Assembly: GCF_011059185.1 (NCBI RefSeq) | Contig: NZ_JAALFE010000018.1 | Location: 1 to 64,000, forward strand | DNA length: 64,000 nucleotides | Source: Paragemmobacter kunshanensis | Lineage (GTDB): Bacteria > Pseudomonadota > Alphaproteobacteria > Rhodobacterales > Rhodobacteraceae | Direction of reading: 5' to 3' | Shown here: piece by piece, positions 44,583 through 51,944 of the stretch | How the letters are laid out: every line of letters starts with the position of its first letter | Numbering within the stretch: position 1 is the first letter of the stretch | The notes under the pieces: model-generated | Seen by the model: only the letters and a program-made list of their open reading frames with translations | What the model was told of the DNA's origin: nothing | Databases searched by the model: none | Translations under genes and position numbers: made by a program

Positions 44583-45838
44583 GCCTGAAGATCACCACGC
44601 TTTCCAACGGCTTCCGCATCGTGACGGAGGATATGCCGGGCCTTCTTTCCGCATCGGCGGGGATCTGGGTCACGGCAGGCGGGCGGCATGAGCGGGCCGA
44701 GCAGAACGGCATCGCGCATTTCCTGGAACATATGGCCTTCAAGGGGACGGAGAAGCGGTCGGCCCTGCGCATCGCCGAAGAGATCGAGGATGTGGGCGGC
44801 TATATCAACGCCTATACCAGCCGCGAGATGACGGCCTATTACGCCCGCGTCCTGTCGCCCGATGTGGGGCTGGCCCTGGATGTGATTTCGGACATCGTGC
44901 TGAACCCTGTCTTCGACCCGAAGGAGATCGAGACGGAGCGCCATGTCATCCTGCAGGAAATCGGGCAGGCGCTGGATACGCCCGATGACATCATCTTTGA
45001 CTGGCTGCAGGAGGTTTCCTATCCCGATCAGCCCTTCGGCCGCACCATTCTTGGCCCGGCCGAGCGGGTTTCGGCCTTTGGGCAGGGCGATCTGCGGGCC
45101 TTCGTGGGCGAACATTACGGCCCCGACCAGATGATCCTTGCCGCTGCCGGGGGCGTGGACCACGATGCCATCGTGCGGCAGGCCGAGGCGACCTTCGGTC
45201 ATCTGAAGCCGGTGGGCAACGCGACCCTGCAGCCCGCGCGCTTTGCCGGGGGCGAGCGGCGCGAGATCAAGGATCTGGAGCAGGTCCATGTGGCGCTGGC
45301 CTTTGAAGGGCCGGGCTACCGCGCGCCGGATGTCTATGCAGCCCAGGTCTATGCCACGGCGATGGGGGGCGGCATGTCGAGCCGACTGTTCCAGAAGATC
45401 CGCGAGGAGCGGGGGCTTTGCTATTCGATCTTCGCCCAGTCCGGCGCCTATGAGGATACCGGGCAGATCACCGTCTATGCAGGCACCTCGGAAGAGGAGA
45501 TCGGCGATCTGGTGGGCCTGACGATGGACGAGTTGAAGCGCGCCGCCGAAGACATGACCGAGGCCGAGGTGAACCGCGCCCGGGCGCAGCTGAAGGCCGG
45601 GCTTCTGATGGGGCTGGAAAGCCCGTCAAGCCGGGCAGAGCGCAATGCGCGGCTCTTGTCGATCTGGGGCCGGGTGCCCGGGGTGGAAGAAACGGTTGCC
45701 AAGATCGACGCGGTTTCCGTGGGCGATGTCAGGGCCTACGGAGAGCGTCTGGTGGGTGCGAAGGCGGCGATGGCGCTTTATGGGCCGGTCGGTGATGCGC
45801 CCGATCTGGAGGCAGTCAAGGCAAGGCTTGCCGCCTGA
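44579..45838 (+). CDS. M16 family zinc peptidase (processing peptidase-like)
   Basis: This 419-residue protein is an inverted-zincin M16 peptidase related to mitochondrial processing peptidase beta. The catalytic HxxEH is in IAHFLEHMAFKGT (about residues 47-59), with the downstream glutamate in the EEIEDVGGYINAYTSRE block. Both halves of the usual two-domain fold are present. It has no signal peptide. It starts with TTG within the thrC stop and is followed by an acetyltransferase gene whose start overlaps its stop. Confidence 0.93.
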   Translation: MSLKITTLSNGFRIVTEDMPGLLSASAGIWVTAGGRHERAEQNGIAHFLEHMAFKGTEKRSALRIAEEIEDVGGYINAYTSREMTAYYARVLSPDVGLALDVISDIVLNPVFDPKEIETERHVILQEIGQALDTPDDIIFDWLQEVSYPDQPFGRTILGPAERVSAFGQGDLRAFVGEHYGPDQMILAAAGGVDHDAIVRQAEATFGHLKPVGNATLQPARFAGGERREIKDLEQVHVALAFEGPGYRAPDVYAAQVYATAMGGGMSSRLFQKIREERGLCYSIFAQSGAYEDTGQITVYAGTSEEEIGDLVGLTMDELKRAAEDMTEAEVNRARAQLKAGLLMGLESPSSRAERNARLLSIWGRVPGVEETVAKIDAVSVGDVRAYGERLVGAKAAMALYGPVGDAPDLEAVKARLAA

Positions 45839-46422
45839 TGCTGGGGCTGCACCGCAAGGCCAGGATCGAGACCGAGCGGATGACGCTGCGCCTGCCGCAA
45901 CATGCGGACTGGAAGGCCTGGGCCGCGCTGCGGCAGGAGAGCGAGGCCTTCCTGACGCCATGGGAGCCTGTCTGGGCCGGGGATCACCTGACGCGGCGGG
46001 CCTTTACCAACCGCGTCTACTGGGCGGCGCGGGCCGAGGGGCAGGGGGCGGCGCTGCCCTTGATGATGATCCGGCGCGAGGATCAGGCGCTTCTGGGGGC
46101 GATCACGCTGGACAATATCCGGCGGGGCCCGGCGCAGGCGGGGACGCTGGGCTATTGGATTGGCGAAAGATTTTCGCGGCGCGGCTACATGCGCGAGGCG
46201 ATCCTTGCCGTGGTGCATCATGCCTTTGCGGTGATGGACCTGAGCCGGATCGAGGCGGCCTGCCTGCCGGAGAATGCGGCCTCGCGCGGGGTGCTGGAGA
46301 AGTGCGGCTTCAAGTATGAGGGCGTCGCGCAGAGCTATCTGCAGATTTCCGGGCGGTGGCGGAATCATGTGCTTTATTCGGCGCTCAGGACGGATCGGCG
46401 CGGCCGCACCGATGTGGGCTGA
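45838..46422 (+). CDS. GNAT acetyltransferase, RimJ/RimL type
   Basis: This 194-residue protein is of the GNAT subgroup that acetylates N-termini of ribosomal proteins or similar substrates. It opens with KARIETERMTLRLPQHADW, has the acetyl-CoA helix region IGERFSRRGYMREAI, and ends with the typical ENAASRGVLEKCGFKYEGVA and YLQISGRWRNHVLYS. The actual target is not known. The start ATG lies in the M16 peptidase stop (TGATG), so the pair is translationally coupled. Confidence 0.88.
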   Translation: MLGLHRKARIETERMTLRLPQHADWKAWAALRQESEAFLTPWEPVWAGDHLTRRAFTNRVYWAARAEGQGAALPLMMIRREDQALLGAITLDNIRRGPAQAGTLGYWIGERFSRRGYMREAILAVVHHAFAVMDLSRIEAACLPENAASRGVLEKCGFKYEGVAQSYLQISGRWRNHVLYSALRTDRRGRTDVG

Positions 46423-46527
46423 CGCCCGTTTCCCCCGAGGTTGACGAAAGCGTGAAGCGGCGCGGCTCTTGCCCCGTGGCAGGCTGGTGCATCTTGTTCC
46501 GCATCAGCCGTGAGGGAGGAAGGGACC

Positions 46528-47448
46528 ATGCCGCATCCGGTGCAGGGGATTGTGCAGCAGATCGTGCATGGGGGCACGGCCCGAAAGGGCCGTTTCCCCC
46601 TGATCCCGGGACTGCGGCAGGGTGGGGCGGTGGTCGGCGCTGCCCTCCTGGCTGCGATGTCCGCCCTTGCCCTGCCTGCCTCGGCACAGGAGCGGATACC
46701 CTCCAACTGTTTTGCGCTGGCGCAAGGGCCGGTCTCGCCCGAGCGGGTATGGCGCGCGGCGATCGGGGCGCCGGTTGCAGCGGGGCATGTGCGCATCCGC
46801 TATCTCGACCATGCCAGCTTTGCCATCGAGGCCGAGGACGGCACCCTTGCCGTGACCGACTATACGGGCTTCATCGGCAATCCGGATGTGGTGCCGGATG
46901 TGGTGACGATGAACAACGCCCATTCCACCCACTGGACGAGCAATCCCGATCCGCGCATCCCGCATGTCCTGCAGGGCTGGCCGCAGGAGGGGCAACCCGC
47001 CTTTCACGAACTGGACCTCGGCTCCATGCTGGTGCGCAATGTCACCACGGATACGCGCGGCCCCTTTGGCGAGGGCGCGCGGGCGGATGGCAATTCGATC
47101 TTCGTCTTCGAGGCGGGGGGCCTGTGCATCGGGCATCTGGGGCATCTGCACCAGATCCCGGATGATGCACAATATGCCTCGATCGGGCGTCTGGATGTGG
47201 TGATGGTGCCGGTGGACGGGGGATATACCATGTCCACCGAAGCGATGAGCGAGGTGGTGCGCAGGCTGCGCGCCTCGGTCGTCATTCCGATGCACTGGTT
47301 TTCGGGGGCCTCGCTGGTGACCTTTCTGGAAGAGATGGAGGGCCAGTTCCAGGTGGTGGACGTAGGCGGGCCGGAGCTGGACCTTTCGCTGCAGGATCTG
47401 CCGGGGCGGCCCACGATCATGGTGCTGGAGCCGGACTTCATCCCCTAG
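46528..47448 (+). CDS. MBL-fold hydrolase-like exported protein with an altered metal motif
   Basis: This 306-residue protein resembles MBL-fold hydrolases (IRYLDHASFAIEAEDGTLAVTDY at the start of the fold, VVMVPVDGGYTMSTEAM near the end, then VIPMHWF). The usual HxHxDH motif is not seen; the corresponding strand end reads MNNAHSTHWTSNPD, so only two histidines are obvious. GHLGHLHQ provides further histidines. A long N-terminus precedes a hydrophobic stretch (GAVVGAALLAAMSALALPASA), suggesting a signal peptide or anchor. The ATG at 46528 follows GGGAGGAAGGG. Activity is uncertain. Confidence 0.72.
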   Translation: MPHPVQGIVQQIVHGGTARKGRFPLIPGLRQGGAVVGAALLAAMSALALPASAQERIPSNCFALAQGPVSPERVWRAAIGAPVAAGHVRIRYLDHASFAIEAEDGTLAVTDYTGFIGNPDVVPDVVTMNNAHSTHWTSNPDPRIPHVLQGWPQEGQPAFHELDLGSMLVRNVTTDTRGPFGEGARADGNSIFVFEAGGLCIGHLGHLHQIPDDAQYASIGRLDVVMVPVDGGYTMSTEAMSEVVRRLRASVVIPMHWFSGASLVTFLEEMEGQFQVVDVGGPELDLSLQDLPGRPTIMVLEPDFIP

Positions 47449-47502
47449 GGTCTTTCCGGGCCTTGGGGCTTGGGATAGGAGGGCATCGAAGGAGATCTGC
47501 CG

Positions 47503-48924
47503 ATGCTGAACCCCGCCGATGCTGCCTTTGTCGCCCGACTGGCCGCCCTGCTGCCCGAGGGCCGCCTGCGCGATGCCGAGGCGCGCTATCTGGAAGAGCC
47601 GCGCGGGCGCTGGAGGGGGCAGGGCGGGGTGCTGGCCTTGCCACGGTCCACCGCCGAGGTGCAGGTCGTGGTGCGCGCCTGCGCCGAGGCGCGGGTGGGG
47701 ATCGTGCCATGGGGCGGGGGGACGGGCCTTGTCGGCGGGCAGATCCAGGAAGAGGGGCCCGCGCCGGTGATCCTGTCGCTGGAGCGGATGGCGGCGCTGC
47801 GCGGGATATGGGCCGACGAGAACGTGATGGAGGTGGAGGCGGGGATGACGCTGGCCGCCGTGCAGGAGGCGGCGGAAGGGGCGGGGCGGATGTTCCCCCT
47901 GTCGCTGGCCAGCGAGGGCACGGCGCGGATCGGCGGGGTTCTGGCCACGAATGCGGGCGGGATCGGCGTGCTGCGCCATGGCAATGCGCGTGACCTGTGC
48001 CTTGGGGTCGAGGCGGTGCTGGCGGATGGGTCGGTGCTGGGCGGGCTGAAGCGGCTGCGCAAGGACAATATGGGCTATGACCTGCGCAACCTGCTGATCG
48101 GGGCCGAAGGCAGCCTTGGCATCATCACCGCGGCGGTGCTGCGGATGGTGCCGCGCCCGGCGGTGCAGGTGACGGCGCTCCTGGTGGTGGATGATCCGGC
48201 GGCGGCGCTGCGGCTCTTGACGCTGTGCCAGACGCGGCTGCCGGGAATGGTGTCGGCCTTCGAATTGATCAAGCGGACCGGGTTCGAATTTCTGGCCGAG
48301 ACCCTGCCCGAGATCGGCTGCCCCTTCCCGGTGGTGCCGGATTGGTGCGTGCTGCTGGAACTTGGCCTGCCGTCGGGATTCGAGGCCGAGGAGGCGATGG
48401 CCGGGATCTATGCCGAGGCCGATGAGGCGGGGCTGGTGCGGGACGGGGTGATCGCGGCTTCGGAAAGCCAGCGCCAGGGGATCTGGCGCATCCGCGAGAC
48501 GATCCCCGAGGCGAACCGGCTGATCGGGGCGGTGTCGTCGCATGACATCTCGCTGCCGCTGAGCGAGGTGGCGGGGTTCATCGCGCAGGCGGATGCGGCG
48601 CTGGCGGCGATGGGGACCTTCCGCATCAACTGCTTTGGCCATCTGGGCGATGGCAACCTGCATTACAACGTCTTTCCGGCACCGGGCCGCAGCCGCCGCG
48701 ATCACGAAGGGCAGCGCGACGCGATCAAGACCTGCATTCACGATCTGGTGGACGGGATGGGCGGGTCGGTCAGTGCCGAACATGGCATCGGGCGGCTGAA
48801 GGTGGGGGATCTGGAACGCTATGGCGATCCGGGCAAGCTGGCGGCGATGCGGGCGGTGAAGCGCGCGCTGGATCCGCTGGGCATCCTGAACCCCGGCGCG
48901 GTGCTGGGGCAGGGCGGAATTTGA
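47503..48924 (+). CDS. FAD-binding oxidoreductase (D-lactate/D-2-hydroxyglutarate dehydrogenase family)
   Basis: This 473-residue protein has the FAD PCMH domain with GGGTGLVGGQI (about residues 76-86) and the FAD-linked oxidase C-terminal domain with NCFGHLGDGNLHYNVF (about 375-390), whose HxGDGNxH ligand set is typical, and EHGIGRLK near 426. These enzymes oxidise D-2-hydroxy acids such as D-lactate, D-2-hydroxyglutarate or glycolate and pass electrons to quinone or ETF. The substrate cannot be fixed. Its stop codon lies inside the first of a series of palindromes. Confidence 0.88.
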   Translation: MLNPADAAFVARLAALLPEGRLRDAEARYLEEPRGRWRGQGGVLALPRSTAEVQVVVRACAEARVGIVPWGGGTGLVGGQIQEEGPAPVILSLERMAALRGIWADENVMEVEAGMTLAAVQEAAEGAGRMFPLSLASEGTARIGGVLATNAGGIGVLRHGNARDLCLGVEAVLADGSVLGGLKRLRKDNMGYDLRNLLIGAEGSLGIITAAVLRMVPRPAVQVTALLVVDDPAAALRLLTLCQTRLPGMVSAFELIKRTGFEFLAETLPEIGCPFPVVPDWCVLLELGLPSGFEAEEAMAGIYAEADEAGLVRDGVIAASESQRQGIWRIRETIPEANRLIGAVSSHDISLPLSEVAGFIAQADAALAAMGTFRINCFGHLGDGNLHYNVFPAPGRSRRDHEGQRDAIKTCIHDLVDGMGGSVSAEHGIGRLKVGDLERYGDPGKLAAMRAVKRALDPLGILNPGAVLGQGGI

Positions 48925-49035
48925 CGCAAATTCCGCGCCGTTTTCTGACGCAGAAAACGGGCTTCTTGCGGCGTGCCCGGTGCGGGGCCCGGAATTTGTG
49001 TCAAATTCCGGCGCGTTTTCTGTGTCAGAAAACGC
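48914..49035. repeat. Two duplicated pairs of 10-bp-arm, 3-nt-loop hairpins
   Basis: Four perfect hairpins follow one another: 48914-48936 (GCGGAATTTG, loop ACG), 48938-48960 (CCGTTTTCTG, loop ACG), 48989-49011 (CCGGAATTTG, loop TGT) and 49013-49035 (GCGTTTTCTG, loop TGT). The AATTTG and TTTTCTG types alternate with a 75-bp period, and both hairpins within a pair share the same triloop. The first one contains the stop codon of the FAD oxidase gene; the last lies just past the 3' end of the tmRNA on the minus strand. Confidence 0.9.
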
Positions 49036-49044
49036 CTTGCGGAA

Positions 49045-49377
49045 CGGTTGGAAGATGGGAAGTGCAGGTTTCTGTTGCCAGGTACCTGCGAACCCCGCCT
49101 TACGCGGCTAAGCGCAAGGGCTTATGTTTGGTATTGCGAGCCGCTTACGCAGCCAGCGCCACCGGAGCACGGTTGTCATTGGCAACTGTGATCTTGGACC
49201 GATAACGGTGGTACCTCACCGAGCGAAAGCTGGCCTCTTTGAACGTTCGTCGATCCTGTTTCGGCCCCTTACCCCCGCAATGACCGGGTGTTCTGGTGGA
49301 GCCGCCGGGTACCGCCCCCGGGTCCGAGCCGTCTATTACAGGTGCGTTTATCGCCATAGTCCGGGTTGCCCCGGACA
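49045..49377 (-). ncRNA. ssrA: Circularly permuted two-piece tmRNA
   Basis: The minus strand encodes a permuted tmRNA, which frees stalled ribosomes and tags the unfinished protein. In 5'-3' order: acceptor RNA, opening with a 7-bp GTCCGGG/CCCGGAC hairpin with GCAA loop (49376-49359) and ending CGGCTCCACCA at 49294; a 25-nt intervening segment (49293-49269); then coding RNA starting GGGGCCGAAACAGGATCGACG at 49268 (first 20 bases shown by their key GGGGCCG and GATCGACG parts). GGGGCCG pairs with CGGCTCC to make the tRNA-like acceptor stem. The tag frame (49183-49145) reads ANDNRAPVALAA then stop. The 3' end near 49045 is approximate. Confidence 0.9.
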
Positions 49378-49383
49378 GGAGCA

Positions 49384-49412
49384 GATATAGGGGCCGGGCG
49401 GGCGGGCCGCAA
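49384..49412 (-). promoter_or_regulatory. Predicted sigma-70 promoter of ssrA
   Basis: On the minus strand TTGCGG (49412-49407) and TATATC (49389-49384) are spaced by exactly 17 bp. The expected start, about 7 nt later, coincides with the first base of the acceptor RNA hairpin. Confidence 0.7.
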
Positions 49413-49431
49413 GTCATTCCGCGGCAAATGA

Positions 49432-49462
49432 AAGACGCCCGGGGTTGCCCCCGGGCGCCCTG
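49432..49462 (-). terminator. Rho-independent terminator of the binding-protein gene
   Basis: On the minus strand GCCCGGGG and CCCCGGGC form a hairpin with loop GCAA, followed by GTCTTT. It starts about 20 bp after the stop codon of the polyamine-type binding protein gene and ahead of the ssrA promoter. Confidence 0.75.
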
Positions 49463-49481
49463 TCGGTTCGCTGCGGCCGGA

Positions 49482-50534
49482 TCAGAAGCCCGCCTTGATG
49501 TTCTCGAACTCCTGGATCATCCTTTCGCGGAATTCGGCACTGACCGGGGTCTGCGCGAGAAGCGTCGTGGTGACCGGATCCACGAAGGCGGCCTTCAGTT
49601 CATCCTGCGAGACTTCGGCCATGGCGGCGTTGTTGGAATGGGCATAGCCCAGTTCATCGAGCAGGGTCTTGGCCGAGCCATGGGCGAGCAGCGAATTGAT
49701 GAAGTCATAGGCCTTGTCTTCCGACCCGGGCGCATCCTTCATGTTCACATAGCCGCAGAACCAGGTCGAGGCGCCTTCTGCCGGGCTGCGGTTGAAGCCG
49801 ACGGGGAAGCCTTCGGCCTGCAGGAGCGCCACGCCGTCGTTCCAGGACCAGGCGACGAGCACCTCGCCCGTGGCCATCAGCTGCGACAGTTCCGACGGAT
49901 CGGCCCAATAGGCGCGGACATTGGGATGGACGGTGCGCAGCCAGTCGGCGGCGGCCTGGAACTGTTCGTCCGTCACGTTGTCCCAGCTGGTGACGCCGGT
50001 GGCGAGGAAGGCCAGGGCCCAGATGTCATCGGAATTGTCCGGCAGCGAGATCCGGCCCGCATATTTCGGATCGGCAAAGACCTTGAGCGAGGCCACGTCT
50101 TCGGCCGGGACTTCGGTCGAGTTGTAGGCGACGGCGGTATAGGCATAGTCGGTCGGCACGAACCAGACGCCGGCATCATCCTTGACCACGGCGGAGTTCA
50201 GGAGGACCGGGTTGATATTGGCGAATTCGGGGATGCGGCTGATATCCCAGGGTTCGATCAGCCCGGCATCCTTGTAACGCGGCAGGCTGGCCACGCAGGG
50301 ATGGGTGACGTCGGACTTGAAGCCGGAGGAAACCTTCTGGAAGGCTTCGTCATCATCGGCGAAGAAGGAATAGGTGGGTTTCTCGCCATGCTTGGCGACA
50401 TAGTCGGTCAGGACGCCGTCGATTTCCCAGCCGGCCCAGTCGAAGACCGTCATCTCGGCATCGGCGGCACGGGCCGCCGAGGACAGGAGCGTGACGGCCG
50501 CCGCGGTGGCGAGGAGCATACGGTTCATTTTCAT
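49482..50534 (-). CDS. Polyamine-type ABC transporter periplasmic binding protein (PotD-like)
   Basis: This 350-residue exported protein has a signal peptide (MKMNRMLLATAAAVTLLSSAARA, cleaved before ADAEMTVFDW) and a type 1 extracellular solute-binding fold of the spermidine/putrescine branch (DWAGWEIDGVLTDYVAKHG, later VPTDYAYTAVAYNS and DFINSLLAHGSAKTLLDELGYAHSN). The start at 50534 follows GAGGAAAAC. No ATPase or permease gene is adjacent, so it may act with a transporter encoded elsewhere. A strong terminator closes it. Confidence 0.88.
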   Translation of the reverse strand: MKMNRMLLATAAAVTLLSSAARAADAEMTVFDWAGWEIDGVLTDYVAKHGEKPTYSFFADDDEAFQKVSSGFKSDVTHPCVASLPRYKDAGLIEPWDISRIPEFANINPVLLNSAVVKDDAGVWFVPTDYAYTAVAYNSTEVPAEDVASLKVFADPKYAGRISLPDNSDDIWALAFLATGVTSWDNVTDEQFQAAADWLRTVHPNVRAYWADPSELSQLMATGEVLVAWSWNDGVALLQAEGFPVGFNRSPAEGASTWFCGYVNMKDAPGSEDKAYDFINSLLAHGSAKTLLDELGYAHSNNAAMAEVSQDELKAAFVDPVTTTLLAQTPVSAEFRERMIQEFENIKAGF

Positions 50535-50753
50535 CAAGTTTTCCTCACTGCTGTTTGGCCGCGCCTTTTCCATGCCTGCGGCCGATGCGTTGACGCTAGA
50601 TCAGCGATGGGTCAGTCTCAACCCCCTAAAGCAGATTGGAATTCCCTGCCGCCACGGCAAGGGGAGGGTGGCGGAAAAGCTGCGGAACCATCCGCAAATG
50701 CCTGTTCGGCAGGCAGGTGTGGCCGTACCGCGGGCATGCGAGGGAGAGGCGGG

Positions 50754-51743
50754 ATGTTCAGGGCGCTGGTGGTGGACAGGGATGCGGGCGGTGCGACGCA
50801 TGCGGCGGTCAGGAGGCTGGAGGAGCGGGATCTGCCCGAGGCCGAGGTGACGGTGGCAGTCGCGCATTCGACGCTGAATTACAAGGATGCGCTGTGCATG
50901 GGATCGGGGGGCGGGATGGTGCGGGTCTGGCCGCATGTGCCGGGGATCGACCTTGCGGGCGTGGTGGAGGCATCGGGCGATCCGCGCTATCGGCCCGGCG
51001 ACAGGGTGGTGCTGACGGGGTGGCGGGTCGGCGAAAACTGGTGGGGTGGCTATTCGGAGCGGGCGCGGGTGCGGGCGGACTGGCTGGTGCCGCTGCCCGA
51101 GGGGATGACGACGCGGCAGGCCATGGCGGTGGGCACGGCCGGGTTCACCGCGATGCTGGCGCTGATGGCGCTGGAGGAGCAGGGGCTGAGCCCGGATCAG
51201 GGCGAGGTTCTGGTGACCGGGGCGGCGGGGGGCGTGGGGTCGGTCGCGGTGGCGCTGCTGGCCGGGCAGGGCTATTCGGTGGCCGCCGTGACGGGGCGGC
51301 CCGGGACGGAGCCCTATCTGCGGGCGCTGGGGGCGGCGCGGATCATCCCGCGCGCGGAACTGGCCGAGACAGTGGCCAAGACGCTGGAATCCGAGATCTG
51401 GGCGGGCTGCATCGACAATGTGGGCGGGGCGATGCTGGCGCGGGTGCTGGGGCAGATGAAGGCGGGGGCTTCGATCGCGGCGGTGGGTCTTGCGGGGGGA
51501 ACGGAACTGCCGGCGAAGGTGTCGCCCTTCATCCTGCGGGGGGTGAACCTGCTGGGGATCAATTCGGTGCTGGTGCCCTATGAACGTCGGGTCAGGGCAT
51601 GGGCGCGGATCGCGCGGGATCTGCCGATGGACAAGCTGGAGGCCATGACGCAGGACTGTGGCCTTGGCGACCTGCCGGAGCTGGGGCAGGCCATCCTGCG
51701 GGGCGAGGTGCGGGGGCGTGTCGTGGTGGATGTGACGCGCTGA
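50754..51743 (+). CDS. acuI: Acryloyl-CoA reductase AcuI-type MDR enzyme
   Basis: This 329-residue zinc-free medium-chain reductase matches AcuI/YhdH, which reduces acryloyl-CoA to propionyl-CoA with NADPH; marine Rhodobacteraceae use it in DMSP and 3-hydroxypropionate metabolism and to remove acrylate. Blocks seen are STLNYKDALCM (about 41), PHVPGIDLAGVVE, the cofactor loop VTGAAGGVGSVAVALL, and LRGVNLLGINSV. The ATG at 50754 follows GGGAGAGG; the frame is open far upstream but only over the ssrA and binding-protein region. No DMSP lyase gene is adjacent. Confidence 0.9.
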   Translation: MFRALVVDRDAGGATHAAVRRLEERDLPEAEVTVAVAHSTLNYKDALCMGSGGGMVRVWPHVPGIDLAGVVEASGDPRYRPGDRVVLTGWRVGENWWGGYSERARVRADWLVPLPEGMTTRQAMAVGTAGFTAMLALMALEEQGLSPDQGEVLVTGAAGGVGSVAVALLAGQGYSVAAVTGRPGTEPYLRALGAARIIPRAELAETVAKTLESEIWAGCIDNVGGAMLARVLGQMKAGASIAAVGLAGGTELPAKVSPFILRGVNLLGINSVLVPYERRVRAWARIARDLPMDKLEAMTQDCGLGDLPELGQAILRGEVRGRVVVDVTR

Positions 51744-51944
51744 CGGGGCCGCGTTCCGGTGCGGCAGGGGCTTGAGCGGCAGACGGTGCCGCGCTAGCAA
51801 GGGCGCCGAGGGGTGCCGAACCCCTCTGCCCCGGGAAGAGACAGTCGCGGGGCTGGCTGGAAGACCTGCCACGGACCGGGACTGCCCGCCCGTGCGGGGC
51901 ATGTCCGGGTTCGGTTGGACCTGAACCTTGAAGGGATGCCCCTG

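Noticed and set aside
46504-48783. Long minus-strand open frame opposite the MBL-fold and FAD oxidase genes
   Set aside because: It is a shadow frame; the plus-strand proteins carry FAD and MBL motifs with proper ribosome-binding sites.
49145-49417. A 90-residue protein gene on the minus strand
   Set aside because: Its end is the tmRNA tag and the rest covers the tmRNA acceptor and intervening parts, so it is an RNA gene rather than a protein gene.
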